Of a DNA stretch of 64,000 nucleotides, positions 1 through 9,485 are shown piece by piece. A program made the translations under genes and the position numbers. Origin of the DNA: Anaerovibrio sp. RM50 (GTDB lineage: Bacteria > Bacillota > Negativicutes > Selenomonadales > Selenomonadaceae); contig NZ_JHWV01000001.1 in the NCBI RefSeq assembly GCF_000622005.1, forward strand, positions 314,594 through 378,593, read 5' to 3'. The notes under the pieces are model-generated. The model was not told the DNA's origin. It saw only the letters and a program-made list of their open reading frames with translations, and made no database searches. The first letter of the stretch is position 1. Each line of letters starts with the position of its first letter.

Positions 1-30
1 AATACTACTATATAACCATAGGCATACCTA

Positions 31-2676
31 CTATCTTAAAATTATTCTTCTTACTACATCCACTGGTATGACCAATATTGCCATAAAGGCACATATAAGC
101 CATGTTTTCAGTGAAAGAGGCTCAACGCTCAAAACCTCCCCGCCAAATTCCACAAATACCCATTGCATGGCAAATATGGCAAAGCTTACCAGCAAAAAGG
201 TATTGTTACGGCCAAGGTGCTCAAAGACATTTATATGGTCTGTGCGGGCGTTAAAGCCATTAAAGGTAATGGCCATCATAAAGGTGGCAAAAAGAGCTGA
301 CTTCAGATAGGTTACTGTCACATCGCCGAAAAGTCCCCGCACCGGTTCAAAGAACAAAATGCTCAGACAAATTGCCGTGATAACCAGGGCATTTATGATG
401 ACCTGTGTAAGCATTTTTTTGGTTACAATATTCTCCTGACGGGCCACCGGCTTTTCCAGCATATATTCCTGAAGGGCGGGCTCACTGCCGTAAGCAATGG
501 CCGCCAAAGTATCCATGGCAAGATTAATCAGAAGAAGCTGAATAACCGTTAGAACAATATTCTCTCCCAGCATTGGTCCCAGAAAACAAACAAGTACAGC
601 CGCCACGTTTACTGTAAGCTGGAATATAAGGAACTTTCTTATACTCTTAAAAATTGATCTGCCATATAAAATAGCCTTTACCACGGAGCGGAAGTTATCA
701 TCGAGAATAGTAATATCCCCTGCCTCCTTGGCCACCTCTGTGCCGCTTCCCATGGCAAAGCCAACCTCTGCCTTCTTTAGGGCCGGGGCATCGTTTACAC
801 CGTCACCGGTCATGCCCACCACCATATCCAGCTCCTGGGCAATATTCACCAGACGGCTCTTGTCAGTTGGCAGGGCCCTTGCTACCACACGAAGCTTTGG
901 CAGAATTTTTTTCAGCTCATCATCAGACATTTTTTTCATTTCGCCGGAGGTGAGCACCACATCATCATCAGAGTGAATAAGGCCTGATTCCTTGGCTATG
1001 GCCACAGCCGTCTCCCGCTTATCCCCGGTAATCATTACCACCTGCACCCCGGCATTCTGGACCTCACGGATAGCTCCCATAGCCTCTGAGCGAAGGTTGT
1101 CACGAATACTGATAATGCCAATCAATGTAAGGCTGCCCTCAGCCTCAGCTTCTCCATGTTCATTAACGGAGCCTGAACCATAAGCCACCGCCAACAGACG
1201 CATGGAACGGCCGGCCTGTTTATCAATATATTTATGAATTTCACTGACAGAATTTAAAGCGTGGGGTAAACCATCCGCCCCCAGATACTGATGACATTTT
1301 TCCAGCATTACCTCCGGGGCACCCTTAAGATAACAAATACATTTATCATCTTCATTTACTGCCACTGCAGAATACTTGTCCCTAGAATTAAAATATTTAA
1401 AGCCAAGGGCCTCATCACGATTTATGGCGTCGGTCAGACCAGCATCCATCAATGCCTTGATTATGGAACGATCAGTGCTGTTACCGCCGATTACAGAATC
1501 TGCTCCCGGGTGGGCACTATTGTTAAGGCCAGCGGCTTTTATAAACTTGTTGATATATTCCCCTGAAGCCTCTCTTCCCTCATTGCTCTTCAGCTCAAGA
1601 TTACCAATATGCTTTAAATGTACTAAATCTCCCAGTGCTATATCCACCACAGATAGCTTTCCCTCAGTAATGGTTCCTGTTTTGTCACTGAAGAGAATGC
1701 TGAGACTGCCGGAGGTTTCAATACCATTTATTTTCTTGACCAAAACATTGTCCTTCTCCATTTTCAGACTCTGAACGGAAAGGAGCATGGAGGTAAGCAT
1801 TGGCAAGCCCTCAGGAACAGCACACACAATAACAGTTACAGCTACAGTAACCGCATCAATAATCAGGCGCACCCAGCCCCATAAATTGTCAGGAGCCTCC
1901 CCAGTAACAAAGGTCTTTATGAGAATACCCAGCACAATAGCAATTGCACCTATATAGCCAAAGGCAGAAATATGATGGGCCAGCTTATCCAGCTTCACCT
2001 GTAGTGGTGTCCTGCGGGCCGTAGACTGTGCTTCCAAAGCCAACTGACCAAACAGTGTTTTATCCCCCACTACACTGGTTTCCAGATATGCCTCACCACT
2101 GCACACCACCGTACCACGATAAGCATAATGGGGATTAAGCAAATCCTCCGCATCATAGCCATCACTGGCCTCATTATCCACTGGACATTTTAATATTTCC
2201 TCAGTCTCACCATTCAATACAGACTGGTCAATATGCACAGAGCCCTCAACCAACGATCCGTCTGTAGGAAGTCGGTCCCCGGCCTGTAAAAATACAATAT
2301 CCCCAGACACCACCTCACTGACAGGAATCTCCGACAATTCGCCGTCACGAAGAACCTTGGTTATATCCTTGGCAGCCTCGTCATTTCGCAGGGTCACAGC
2401 TTTACCTTCCTGATTATACTCACTGACAGAAGCAACACCATTGGCGATAAGAATAGCCACCATTATTCCAACTGGCTCAAACCACTCCGCCTGCCCCATA
2501 AAATAAAGTACGCCCTGAATAATCAGAGCGACTAACAGAATCATTATCATGGGGTCCTTAAACCCCTGAAAAATCTTTTTAAACAGAGAATCCCTTTCAA
2601 GCTGAGTCAAAGAATTGCTGCCATATCTGGCCCGACGTTCTTCAATTTCAGCAGAACTTAAACCCATTAAGCTCAT
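31..2676 (-). CDS. PMCA-type (P2B) cation-transporting P-type ATPase
   Basis: An 881-residue P-type ATPase of the calcium-pump class; it would export Ca2+ (possibly Mn2+) across the inner membrane using ATP. Seen: two N-terminal membrane helices (about 43-60 and 66-85), an actuator loop with NGET at 155-158 (usual TGES), the TM4 motif PEGLP at 288-292, the phosphorylated Asp331 in DKTGT, then TGDK, GMTGDGVND and six C-terminal helices. The TM6 pair N-x-x-x-D in INLAMDT resembles plasma-membrane Ca pumps. The ATG start has GGAG 6 nt upstream. It is the last gene of an operon behind the TerC-family gene, which suggests a shared role in divalent-metal efflux. The substrate is inferred from family motifs, so Ca2+ versus Mn2+ is open. 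Confidence 0.93.
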   Translation of the reverse strand: MSLMGLSSAEIEERRARYGSNSLTQLERDSLFKKIFQGFKDPMIMILLVALIIQGVLYFMGQAEWFEPVGIMVAILIANGVASVSEYNQEGKAVTLRNDEAAKDITKVLRDGELSEIPVSEVVSGDIVFLQAGDRLPTDGSLVEGSVHIDQSVLNGETEEILKCPVDNEASDGYDAEDLLNPHYAYRGTVVCSGEAYLETSVVGDKTLFGQLALEAQSTARRTPLQVKLDKLAHHISAFGYIGAIAIVLGILIKTFVTGEAPDNLWGWVRLIIDAVTVAVTVIVCAVPEGLPMLTSMLLSVQSLKMEKDNVLVKKINGIETSGSLSILFSDKTGTITEGKLSVVDIALGDLVHLKHIGNLELKSNEGREASGEYINKFIKAAGLNNSAHPGADSVIGGNSTDRSIIKALMDAGLTDAINRDEALGFKYFNSRDKYSAVAVNEDDKCICYLKGAPEVMLEKCHQYLGADGLPHALNSVSEIHKYIDKQAGRSMRLLAVAYGSGSVNEHGEAEAEGSLTLIGIISIRDNLRSEAMGAIREVQNAGVQVVMITGDKRETAVAIAKESGLIHSDDDVVLTSGEMKKMSDDELKKILPKLRVVARALPTDKSRLVNIAQELDMVVGMTGDGVNDAPALKKAEVGFAMGSGTEVAKEAGDITILDDNFRSVVKAILYGRSIFKSIRKFLIFQLTVNVAAVLVCFLGPMLGENIVLTVIQLLLINLAMDTLAAIAYGSEPALQEYMLEKPVARQENIVTKKMLTQVIINALVITAICLSILFFEPVRGLFGDVTVTYLKSALFATFMMAITFNGFNARTDHINVFEHLGRNNTFLLVSFAIFAMQWVFVEFGGEVLSVEPLSLKTWLICAFMAILVIPVDVVRRIILR

Positions 2677-2703
2677 AAAACACTCCTACACACAACACAA
2701 GTT

Positions 2704-3378
2704 TTACTCAGGCTGTACTTGCTTCTTTTTGCTGTAGCCAATAATACACACACCCACGGCCAGTACAGCAGGAATAATAATGGAAGCCATGGAACCCAAG
2801 GCACCCTCGATTACAGGGCCAATGCTGGCATCGTGAACCAACATGCTGCCACCTGTCCAACCTAAAATACCGGCACCAAGATAAATCAGCACTGGCCAGT
2901 TATCCAACAGCTTGCCAATAATCTGGCTGCTGCCCACAACGATAGGCACACTGATAACAAGACCAATTACTACCAACAAAAAGCTGCCATGGGCGGCACC
3001 TGCTACCGCCAGTACATTATCAATACCCATAGCCGCATCAGCCACGATAATTGTCTTCACAGCCCCGGCGAAATTATCCGCCTCCTCTACATGGCCCTCC
3101 TTGGCTGGAGCCAACAGCTTAATGGCAATCGGCAATAACAGCAGACCACCCAAAGCCTGTAGATATGGGATAGACAAAAGATAAACCGCCAGCAGTGTCA
3201 TAATAATTCTTATAATCACTGCTCCCGCAGTACCTACCAAAACTGCTTTCTTTTTTAGCTCATCCGGGAGACGATGGGCTGCCATTGCAATTACCACCGC
3301 ATTATCCCCGGCTAAAACCAAATCAAGTATTACGATAGAAAACAAAGCTGTCCAAAAATCCAATGTCATAATTGTCAT
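2704..3378 (-). CDS. TerC-family integral membrane protein (YjbE type)
   Basis: A 224-residue, mostly hydrophobic protein with about seven membrane helices. The family signature is seen twice: D19 with AGDNAV at 23-28, and GIDNVLA in the middle, the paired acidic helices of TerC/YjbE proteins. Family members (Bacillus MeeF/MeeY, E. coli Alx/YgjT-like) are linked to Mn2+ export and metalation of secreted proteins. The start lies 4 nt from the stop of the O-antigen-ligase-like gene, so translation is probably coupled, and the P-type ATPase follows by 27 nt. Metal specificity is inferred. No yybP-ykoY Mn riboswitch was found in front of this operon, unlike many relatives. Confidence 0.9.
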   Translation of the reverse strand: MTIMTLDFWTALFSIVILDLVLAGDNAVVIAMAAHRLPDELKKKAVLVGTAGAVIIRIIMTLLAVYLLSIPYLQALGGLLLLPIAIKLLAPAKEGHVEEADNFAGAVKTIIVADAAMGIDNVLAVAGAAHGSFLLVVIGLVISVPIVVGSSQIIGKLLDNWPVLIYLGAGILGWTGGSMLVHDASIGPVIEGALGSMASIIIPAVLAVGVCIIGYSKKKQVQPE

Positions 3379-3381
3379 TAA

Positions 3382-4602
3382 TTATATCTTCTCCTTCATA
3401 ACATAAACAAGTCCGCAAATCATCCACAGATACATGGAGGAAGGGACATTATACAATACATCGTCTGTAAGACCGTTAAGAGCCACAGACACCAAAGCCA
3501 GGCCCAAGCCAAGCATCAGGCCCTTGGAGAATTCATCGGGCATAGTCTTTTGAGGATACAGGGCAGTACCGGTATATCCAAGGAAAAATACCAGGAAGGC
3601 ACAGCCTCCCACAATACCAATTTCAGCTAGATAGTTAAGATAAATATTATGAGCATGGACCAAGGTTACACTGCCATCCACAATATAGGTATCATAAATT
3701 GGATAAACCAGAGAATACGCTCCGCCGCCAATACCCAAAATCGGGTGGTCAAGAATCATCTGTACTGTACTTTCCCACATGGCAATACGCATTTCCGAGG
3801 AGGTATCCACCACGGTAAACATAGTGCTCATGCGTTCAAACAGCACCGGATTCAACAACAGGAACCCTGCCACCAGCACTGCCACCCCGGCCAATATCCG
3901 CTTGTCCTTCAATATACCATAAACTGCCATAATAAAAGCAATGGTAAGGCAGGCCCCACGGGCATATGTCATGGCAACACAGCCCAAAGTGCAGACCATG
4001 GCCACACCAAGGGCAATGCGGGTACGCTTCTCAGTAAGAGTGCCAAAAAGCCCCAGCAGCACGCAAACCACCATATCAAGATAGGCAGCCAATATGTTGG
4101 GATTCTCCAAAGTTGAAAAAACGCGCTTGCTAAGCTCCGGAAAGGCTTCACCATCAACCCACTTCATTTCCGATGTATCAATGCCGAAAATAAACTGGAA
4201 AAAACCGTAGGCCACAATAATGGCGGCAGAAGCCCCCAAAGAATAAGTAAGCAATCTTATCTGCCGACAGTCTTCCACATTCTGGGTCACCAGCACATAG
4301 GTCAGAAAATAGATTATAACCAGCACAAACCATATTGTCAGTGTATATATCTTATCCGGGGATACCAATATGGAGGCTGCACTGCACAGTAAGTACACAA
4401 TAAGCGGCCAATGAAAGGTGGTAGCCTTTACGTGGAAATTTGGATCCTTCCACCAGCGAAATAAAAACAAGGCTATGCCGATTCCCATAAATACTATAGC
4501 AGTAGTTTGTGATAATCCTATGAAAAAAGCCTCCAACAGAATTGTCAAAAATATTGTATCCTTAACAGCCCTGGAAGCCGCCAGTTTATTCAAGCTGCTC
4601 AA
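3382..4602 (-). CDS. O-antigen ligase/polymerase family membrane protein
   Basis: A 406-residue polytopic protein of the O-antigen ligase (Wzy_C/RfaL) superfamily, which joins or polymerises lipid-carried glycans in the periplasm. Seen: about ten hydrophobic helices and one large polar loop (roughly residues 265-325) holding DHPILGIGGGAY and HAHNIYLNYLAEIG, the typical H-N-x-Y-L region of the family. The start is TTG, with GAGGTG about 7 nt upstream; no ATG fits as well. No glycosyltransferases lie nearby, so substrate (LPS O-antigen, capsule or glycoprotein glycan) cannot be told. It heads a three-gene operon with the TerC-like protein and the cation ATPase, an odd functional pairing. Confidence 0.85.
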   Translation of the reverse strand: MSSLNKLAASRAVKDTIFLTILLEAFFIGLSQTTAIVFMGIGIALFLFRWWKDPNFHVKATTFHWPLIVYLLCSAASILVSPDKIYTLTIWFVLVIIYFLTYVLVTQNVEDCRQIRLLTYSLGASAAIIVAYGFFQFIFGIDTSEMKWVDGEAFPELSKRVFSTLENPNILAAYLDMVVCVLLGLFGTLTEKRTRIALGVAMVCTLGCVAMTYARGACLTIAFIMAVYGILKDKRILAGVAVLVAGFLLLNPVLFERMSTMFTVVDTSSEMRIAMWESTVQMILDHPILGIGGGAYSLVYPIYDTYIVDGSVTLVHAHNIYLNYLAEIGIVGGCAFLVFFLGYTGTALYPQKTMPDEFSKGLMLGLGLALVSVALNGLTDDVLYNVPSSMYLWMICGLVYVMKEKI

Positions 4603-4647
4603 AAGAATTCACCTCAAAAATATATAATTACATTCATATTATTATAC

Positions 4648-4679
4648 AAAAAAAATGGGACCAAAACAACGGTCCCATT
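4648..4679 (-). terminator. Intrinsic terminator after folC
   Basis: A 9-bp perfect stem (AATGGGACC / GGTCCCATT) with an 8-nt loop is followed on the minus strand by a run of Ts. It sits just past the folC stop and separates folC from the O-antigen-ligase operon. Confidence 0.9.
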
Positions 4680-4684
4680 CCCCA

Positions 4685-6127
4685 TTAACACTTTTCACTT
4701 TTTAAAAAGGCACGCAAATAACCTATAAGATACAGGGAGCCGGCACAAATAAGCACCGTTTCCTTTCCCTCTGTCACCGAAGCCTCTGCCAGTGCCATGC
4801 CCCGTTCCAGGGCTGTCCTTGGCTCGTCAACGGCTTCTTTTTCATTTACATTGGCATATTCCAGCAAATCAGCCGGCTGGGCCGCCCGTTCAGAGAGGGG
4901 TGTGGTAAATATAACCGTATCCTCCGGCCGCAGCAGAGCCTCCATCATCCCCTCAAAATCCTTATCTCTAAGAATTCCCAGAACAAAAATCCGCTTTCTG
5001 CCAGGATAATAATAATCGAGGCTGTCCCTAAGGGTTTTTATGCCGGCAGGATTATGGGCACCATCAATAATGAGCTCAAAGCCATCACGGGCCATTACCT
5101 CAAAGCGTCCCGGCCACTTCACAGAAGTCATGGCCTTTTTCAAGGCCCTTTGGGTAATACGCAAATCGTCTACAGCCAGAAGCATAGCCGCCGCTGCCGC
5201 CAGACCGCTGTTGCCCACCTGATGTAGGCCCATCAATGCCAGCTTGTAATCCATGGATGCCATTTGGTCGTTATGGGAAGTAAATTCCACCAGCTGAGTT
5301 TTGGTTGTATCCCCGGACTCACATCTGCCGTATGGCAGTGCAGACAGTGCCTCTATCTGCAAGTCAATCATGGAAGGATTCATGCTGCCGTTACCAACAT
5401 TGCCAAGATTTGGCGGAATACTTAGCTGACCAAGGGGTTTAGTCGGTTTGGCATCAAAATCTTCGCCTGCAACGTATATGGAAGCTTTATTTTCTGCAGC
5501 TTTTTCCCGTATTATCTCCAGAGCTTTTCCCGCAGCCCCTGTTATTACAGGTACTCCAGCCTTAATAATGCCCGCCTTGTGCTCTGCAATTCCCTCCAAT
5601 GTGCCCCCACATTTATCTGCGTGCTCGAAGGACACATTTGTAATAACGGAAACCTCCGGGGTAATGACGTTGGTGGAATCCAACAGTCCCCCCAGGCCCA
5701 CTTCTATGACGGCGTACTCCACCTTTTCCTTCATAAAAATATAGAAAGCAGCCGCCGTCAGCACCTCAAACTGGGTAGGGTGCTCATCACCCTCCCCCAC
5801 CATAAAATCGCATAAATCACTGACCACGGTAATAGCCGCAGAAAATTTATCCTGGCTTATTTCTTCGCCGTTAATAATAACCCGCTCAGTGTAGGAATCC
5901 AAATGGGGCGATGTGAACATTCCAACCTTTATTCCGGATTCTTTAAGGATTTCCGTCAGCATACAGGTAACGGAGCCCTTGCCGTTAGTGCCGGTTACAT
6001 GAACAGTCTTATATTCGTTTTGGGGATTTCCCATTAATTCCAGAAGCTTTTTGATGCGAACCAGCCCCAAGCTCGTACCAAAGACATTAAGCTCCTCCAA
6101 ATATTGCAATGACTCTGAATAATTCAT
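4685..6127 (-). CDS. folC: Bifunctional folylpolyglutamate/dihydrofolate synthase
   Basis: Adds glutamate to dihydropteroate and folates in the cytoplasm, keeping folates in the cell and making cofactor for the one-carbon genes at 11.6-17.8 kb. Seen: Mur-ligase type P-loop TGTNGKGS at about 45-52, SPHLDSYTER with the substrate-side signature, and the C-terminal DGAHNPAG motif. The chosen ATG (480 residues) follows AGGGGGAT; an upstream in-frame start at 6151 would add eight residues with no ribosome site. Its size is somewhat above the usual 420-440 because of an insert around residues 230-280. It lies downstream of valS, a common arrangement in Firmicutes, but the valS terminator separates them. 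Confidence 0.95.
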   Translation of the reverse strand: MNYSESLQYLEELNVFGTSLGLVRIKKLLELMGNPQNEYKTVHVTGTNGKGSVTCMLTEILKESGIKVGMFTSPHLDSYTERVIINGEEISQDKFSAAITVVSDLCDFMVGEGDEHPTQFEVLTAAAFYIFMKEKVEYAVIEVGLGGLLDSTNVITPEVSVITNVSFEHADKCGGTLEGIAEHKAGIIKAGVPVITGAAGKALEIIREKAAENKASIYVAGEDFDAKPTKPLGQLSIPPNLGNVGNGSMNPSMIDLQIEALSALPYGRCESGDTTKTQLVEFTSHNDQMASMDYKLALMGLHQVGNSGLAAAAAMLLAVDDLRITQRALKKAMTSVKWPGRFEVMARDGFELIIDGAHNPAGIKTLRDSLDYYYPGRKRIFVLGILRDKDFEGMMEALLRPEDTVIFTTPLSERAAQPADLLEYANVNEKEAVDEPRTALERGMALAEASVTEGKETVLICAGSLYLIGYLRAFLKSEKC

Positions 6128-6214
6128 AATATCCCCCTGATAACAGTGCACTGGCAGCGTCTCTGGCGTCGTTTATAGCTCAAAAATCACTACGTCAGTA
6201 CACTAACCATGAAC

Positions 6215-6240
6215 AAAAAGGGGACTGTCTTCCAGTCCCC
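6215..6240 (-). terminator. Intrinsic terminator after valS
   Basis: Stem GGGGACTG / CAGTCCCC with a 5-nt loop, followed by TTTTT on the minus strand, 14 nt past the valS stop. Confidence 0.88.
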
Positions 6241-6253
6241 CATATATTATGCA

Positions 6254-8920
6254 TTAAAGCTTGGCCAAATCCTCAAGGCGTGCCTTCACAGCGTCCATCT
6301 TCTCCTGATAACCGGCCAGTTTTTCCTTCTCCCCTGCCACCACGTCGGCAGGAGCCTTGGCCAGGAAGCCCTGGTTGGACAGCTTCTTGTCCAGACGGGA
6401 AATTTCCTTTTCCAGCTTGGCCATTTCACCATTGAGACGGGCAGTTTCCTTCTCAACATCGATAAGATCCTTAAGAGGCAGGAAGATTTCCACACCGTTT
6501 ACGACACCAGCCATGGCATTTTCCGGCTTTTCAGCGCCAACCGCCATGTGGGTAACAGGCTCAGCAGAAGCCAGAACAGTAAGATAGCCCTCATTATCAG
6601 CAAACACCTGACGCAGGGATTCATCGGTAAAGTTCAATACAACCTCGCTCTTCTTGCTTGGAGCCGCATTAACCTCCAGACGAAGGGCGCGTATAGTCTT
6701 TATGGTCTCCATAATGGTGGTCATGCTGCTTTCACTGTCCTCGTCAATAAGGTCAGCAATAGTCTTGTCCTCAGCAGGCCACTGGGAAACCATAATACTC
6801 TTGCCCTCGTGTGGAATGTGCTGCCAAATTTCCTCGGTAATAAATGGCATAAATGGGTGCAGCAGACGCAGAGTGCGCTCCAGAACATAACCCAATACAT
6901 ACTGGGCTGTCTGACGAGGCTTAACATTTTCCTTGTCATAAAGGCGGGCCTTGGAAAGCTCAATATACCAGTCGCAGAACTCGCTCCAGATAAACTCATA
7001 AATCAGACGGCCAGCCTCACCCAGCTCGTACTTTTCCAGATTTTCGGTAACACCCTGGGCGGTCTTGGCAAAACGGGACAGTATCCACTTATCTGCCATA
7101 GTGTAATCCTCAGGTGCCGGTACAAAGCTCTTGTCGAAGCCCTCCAGATTCATAAGCATGAAGCGGGAAGCGTTCCACAGCTTGTTGGCAAAGTTACGGG
7201 CAGACTCAACACGCTCGTTGTAGAAGCGCATATCATTACCAGGAGTATTGCCGGTAATCAGCATAAAGCGCAGAGAATCTGCACCATATTCCTCAATCAT
7301 TTCCAGCGGGTCAATACCATTGCCCAAGGACTTGGACATCTTGCGGCCCTGGCTGTCCCTTACAAGGCCATGGATATAAACGGTCTTAAACGGAATATCC
7401 TTGCCAAATTCCAATCCCATAACTACCATGCGGACAACCCAGAAGAAAATAATATCATAACCAGTTACCAAAGTAGCCGTAGGATAGAAATGCTTCAGCT
7501 CAGGAGTCTCCTCAGGCCAACCCATGGTCTCAAATGGCCACAGACCGGAGGAGAACCAGGTATCCAGCACGTCCTCATCCTGACGTACATTCTTGCTGCC
7601 GCACTTAGGACACTGGCAAATATCATCACGGGATACAGAGGTCTCGCCGCAGTCATCGCAATACCATGCAGGGATACGATGGCCCCACCACAGCTGGCGG
7701 GAAATACACCAGTCACGGATGTTGTCCAGCCACTGGCAATAAATCTTGCTGAAACGCTCTGGAACGAACTTAATGCGACCATCTCTTACAGCATCAGCCG
7801 CCGGCTTTGCCAAAGTATCCATCTTCACAAACCACTGGGTGGAAATCAATGGCTCAATGGTGGAATGACAACGGGAGCAATGACCTACTGCATGCTCATG
7901 GTCCTCAACGGAAACCAGGGCACCAATTTCCTCCAGCTCCTTAACCAGAGCCTTGCGGCACTCATAACGATCCATCCCCTCGTACTTGCCGGCACCTTCC
8001 ATCATCTTGCCGGTGTTGGACAGAACCTTAAGCTGCTCCAGATCATGACGGAGTCCCATTTCATAGTCGTTAGGGTCATGGGCAGGAGTAACTTTTACGG
8101 CACCAGTACCAAAGGAAGAATCAACATATTCATCAGCAAAAACTGGAATTACGCGATTAACAACTGGCAAAATAACATTCTTGCCAACTAAATCCTTATA
8201 GCGCTCATCATCAGGGTGAACAGCCACGCCAGTATCACCGAACATGGTCTCAGGACGGGTGGTGGCAACCTCCACATACTTGTCCGGCTCACCTTCCACC
8301 TGATAGCGGATATGCCACAGATGCCCCTGCTCAGTTTCATGCTCTACTTCAATATCGGAAATAGCGGTATTACAATCAGGACACCAGTTGGTAATACGGG
8401 TACCCTGGTAAATAAGGCCCTTTTCATAAAGGCTTACGAATACCTCGCGAACAGCCTTGGAGCAGCCCTCATCCATAGTAAAGCGCTCTCTGTCCCAATC
8501 AAGGGATGAGCCCAGAGAACGAAGCTGGCTCATAATACGGCTGCCAAACTTTTCCTTCCACTGCCAAACTCTTTCAAGGAACTTTTCGCGACCCAGCTCA
8601 TAGCGGTTGGTGCCTTCCTCACGGAGAGCTCCCTCAACCTTGGCCTGGGTAGCAATTCCTGCATGGTCGCAGCCCGGCATCCACAGGGTATTGTAGCCCT
8701 GCATGCGGCGCCAGCGGATAAGAATATCCTGAAGGGTATTATCAAGGGCGTGACCCATGTGAAGCTGGCCAGTTACATTTGGAGGTGGGATAACGATGCT
8801 GTAAGGCTCCTTCTCCTCATCTACCACTGCGTGAAACAGCTTGTTTTCTTCCCAATAACCATACCATTTTTTCTCAAAGGATTTTGGGTCATATACCTTA
8901 GGGATATTGTTTTCTTCCAT
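6254..8920 (-). CDS. valS: Valyl-tRNA synthetase
   Basis: Class I aminoacyl-tRNA synthetase charging tRNA-Val, 888 residues, the usual bacterial length. Seen: the ATP-binding HMGH at 54-57 after PPPNVTG, an editing (CP1) domain, zinc-ribbon-like Cys pairs near residues 418-440, KMSKS at about 528, and a C-terminal charged coiled coil (about 815-885) typical of ValRS. The ATG start is preceded by GGAGG at a good distance. A T-box leader directly upstream (8960-9215) indicates control by uncharged tRNA-Val. Confidence 0.98.
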   Translation of the reverse strand: MEENNIPKVYDPKSFEKKWYGYWEENKLFHAVVDEEKEPYSIVIPPPNVTGQLHMGHALDNTLQDILIRWRRMQGYNTLWMPGCDHAGIATQAKVEGALREEGTNRYELGREKFLERVWQWKEKFGSRIMSQLRSLGSSLDWDRERFTMDEGCSKAVREVFVSLYEKGLIYQGTRITNWCPDCNTAISDIEVEHETEQGHLWHIRYQVEGEPDKYVEVATTRPETMFGDTGVAVHPDDERYKDLVGKNVILPVVNRVIPVFADEYVDSSFGTGAVKVTPAHDPNDYEMGLRHDLEQLKVLSNTGKMMEGAGKYEGMDRYECRKALVKELEEIGALVSVEDHEHAVGHCSRCHSTIEPLISTQWFVKMDTLAKPAADAVRDGRIKFVPERFSKIYCQWLDNIRDWCISRQLWWGHRIPAWYCDDCGETSVSRDDICQCPKCGSKNVRQDEDVLDTWFSSGLWPFETMGWPEETPELKHFYPTATLVTGYDIIFFWVVRMVVMGLEFGKDIPFKTVYIHGLVRDSQGRKMSKSLGNGIDPLEMIEEYGADSLRFMLITGNTPGNDMRFYNERVESARNFANKLWNASRFMLMNLEGFDKSFVPAPEDYTMADKWILSRFAKTAQGVTENLEKYELGEAGRLIYEFIWSEFCDWYIELSKARLYDKENVKPRQTAQYVLGYVLERTLRLLHPFMPFITEEIWQHIPHEGKSIMVSQWPAEDKTIADLIDEDSESSMTTIMETIKTIRALRLEVNAAPSKKSEVVLNFTDESLRQVFADNEGYLTVLASAEPVTHMAVGAEKPENAMAGVVNGVEIFLPLKDLIDVEKETARLNGEMAKLEKEISRLDKKLSNQGFLAKAPADVVAGEKEKLAGYQEKMDAVKARLEDLAKL

Positions 8921-8959
8921 AAGTCATTTCCTCCATAATACAAATTTTTCATAAAATAC

Positions 8960-9215
8960 AAAAAAGCACTCTCATCCTACTTAAAGGACGAAAGTGCCTG
9001 CTTTCGTGGTACCACCTAAATTCCTTAAAATCACAAAGATTTTAAGCTCATTTACATAACGCCGTTTCCGCGTCCCAACCTACTATACTTTCAGCCAGGA
9101 AACTCCAAAGCTACCTTCTCTGCCGCACACCCGGAAGGCTCTCACCTAACCCTTCCTCTCTTTTGGGCTGCATTTACAGATACTCCTCTTTTTCATCGTC
9201 TCTAACTTGTCTTTT
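8960..9215 (-). promoter_or_regulatory. T-box riboswitch leader of valS
   Basis: On the minus strand the leader shows, in order, the AGTA box (9181-9184), the distal GGTGAGAG loop (about 9137-9146), the loop-E partner GAA (9116-9118), the antiterminator core AGGTGGTACCACG (9005-9017), and a terminator stem with T-run (8960-8997) just before the valS ribosome site. The AGTA-side TCTG pairs with CAGA (9119-9122), which places the specifier loop at 9111-9115 and gives GTA (valine) at 9112-9114 as the likely specifier codon, followed by a purine as expected. Uncharged tRNA-Val would favour the antiterminator. The specifier assignment is inference from folding by eye; the T-box call itself is strong. 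Confidence 0.93.
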
Positions 9216-9252
9216 TCACCATTATCTTTGTCACTCATCATTCACTTCCCTC

Positions 9253-9273
9253 GATGTACAAATAAAGTACATC
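9253..9273. repeat. Perfect inverted repeat between tRNA-Leu and the T-box
   Basis: GATGTAC and GTACATC, 7 bp each, are separated by an AT-rich 7-nt loop. It lacks a T-run, so it is a poor terminator for the tRNA upstream; it could be an operator near the valS promoter or part of tRNA 3' processing. The rest of 9216-9340 shows nothing else recognisable. Confidence 0.45.
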
Positions 9274-9340
9274 TTCTCTTGTGAATTTCTTCGTTCCTCG
9301 ATACTGGCAAAAAATCCTTCGTTATATTTAGTTGTCATTT

Positions 9341-9425
9341 TGGTGCGGACGAGAGGGGTCGAACCTCCACGCCTTGCGGCACTGGATCCTAAGTCCAGCG
9401 CGTCTGCCAGTTCCGCCACGCCCGC
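9341..9425 (-). tRNA. tRNA-Leu (anticodon UAG)
   Basis: A class II (long variable arm) tRNA. Acceptor GCGGGCG pairs with CGTCCGC and is followed by A and an encoded CCA (9341-9343). The anticodon stem CTGGA/TCCAG encloses loop CTTAGGA, so the anticodon is TAG (9389-9391), reading CUA/CUG leucine codons. The T-arm carries GGTTCGACCCC. Both strands here give open frames that are translation artefacts of the tRNA. Confidence 0.97.
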
Positions 9426-9436
9426 AAACTTTACTA

Positions 9437-9466
9437 AGTATATCAATCTTTAGGCTTTTTTGTCAA
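9437..9466 (-). promoter_or_regulatory. Promoter of tRNA-Leu
   Basis: Minus strand TTGACA (9461-9466), an 18-bp spacer and TATACT (9437-9442); the tRNA 5' end lies 12 nt beyond the -10 box. Confidence 0.75.
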
Positions 9467-9485
9467 GGCTGACGAATATGGTCTG

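Noticed and set aside
2677-4684. A yybP-ykoY manganese riboswitch for the TerC/ATPase operon
   Set aside because: Gaps inside the operon are too short and the 82-nt gap upstream is largely taken by the folC terminator.
6209-8191. A 660-codon plus-strand frame opposite valS
   Set aside because: It is fully antisense to a clear valyl-tRNA synthetase, has no ribosome site or family motif, and arises from codon bias of the real gene.
9163-9453. Open frames on both strands over the tRNA-Leu gene
   Set aside because: They are translations of the tRNA itself and of flanking T-box leader sequence.
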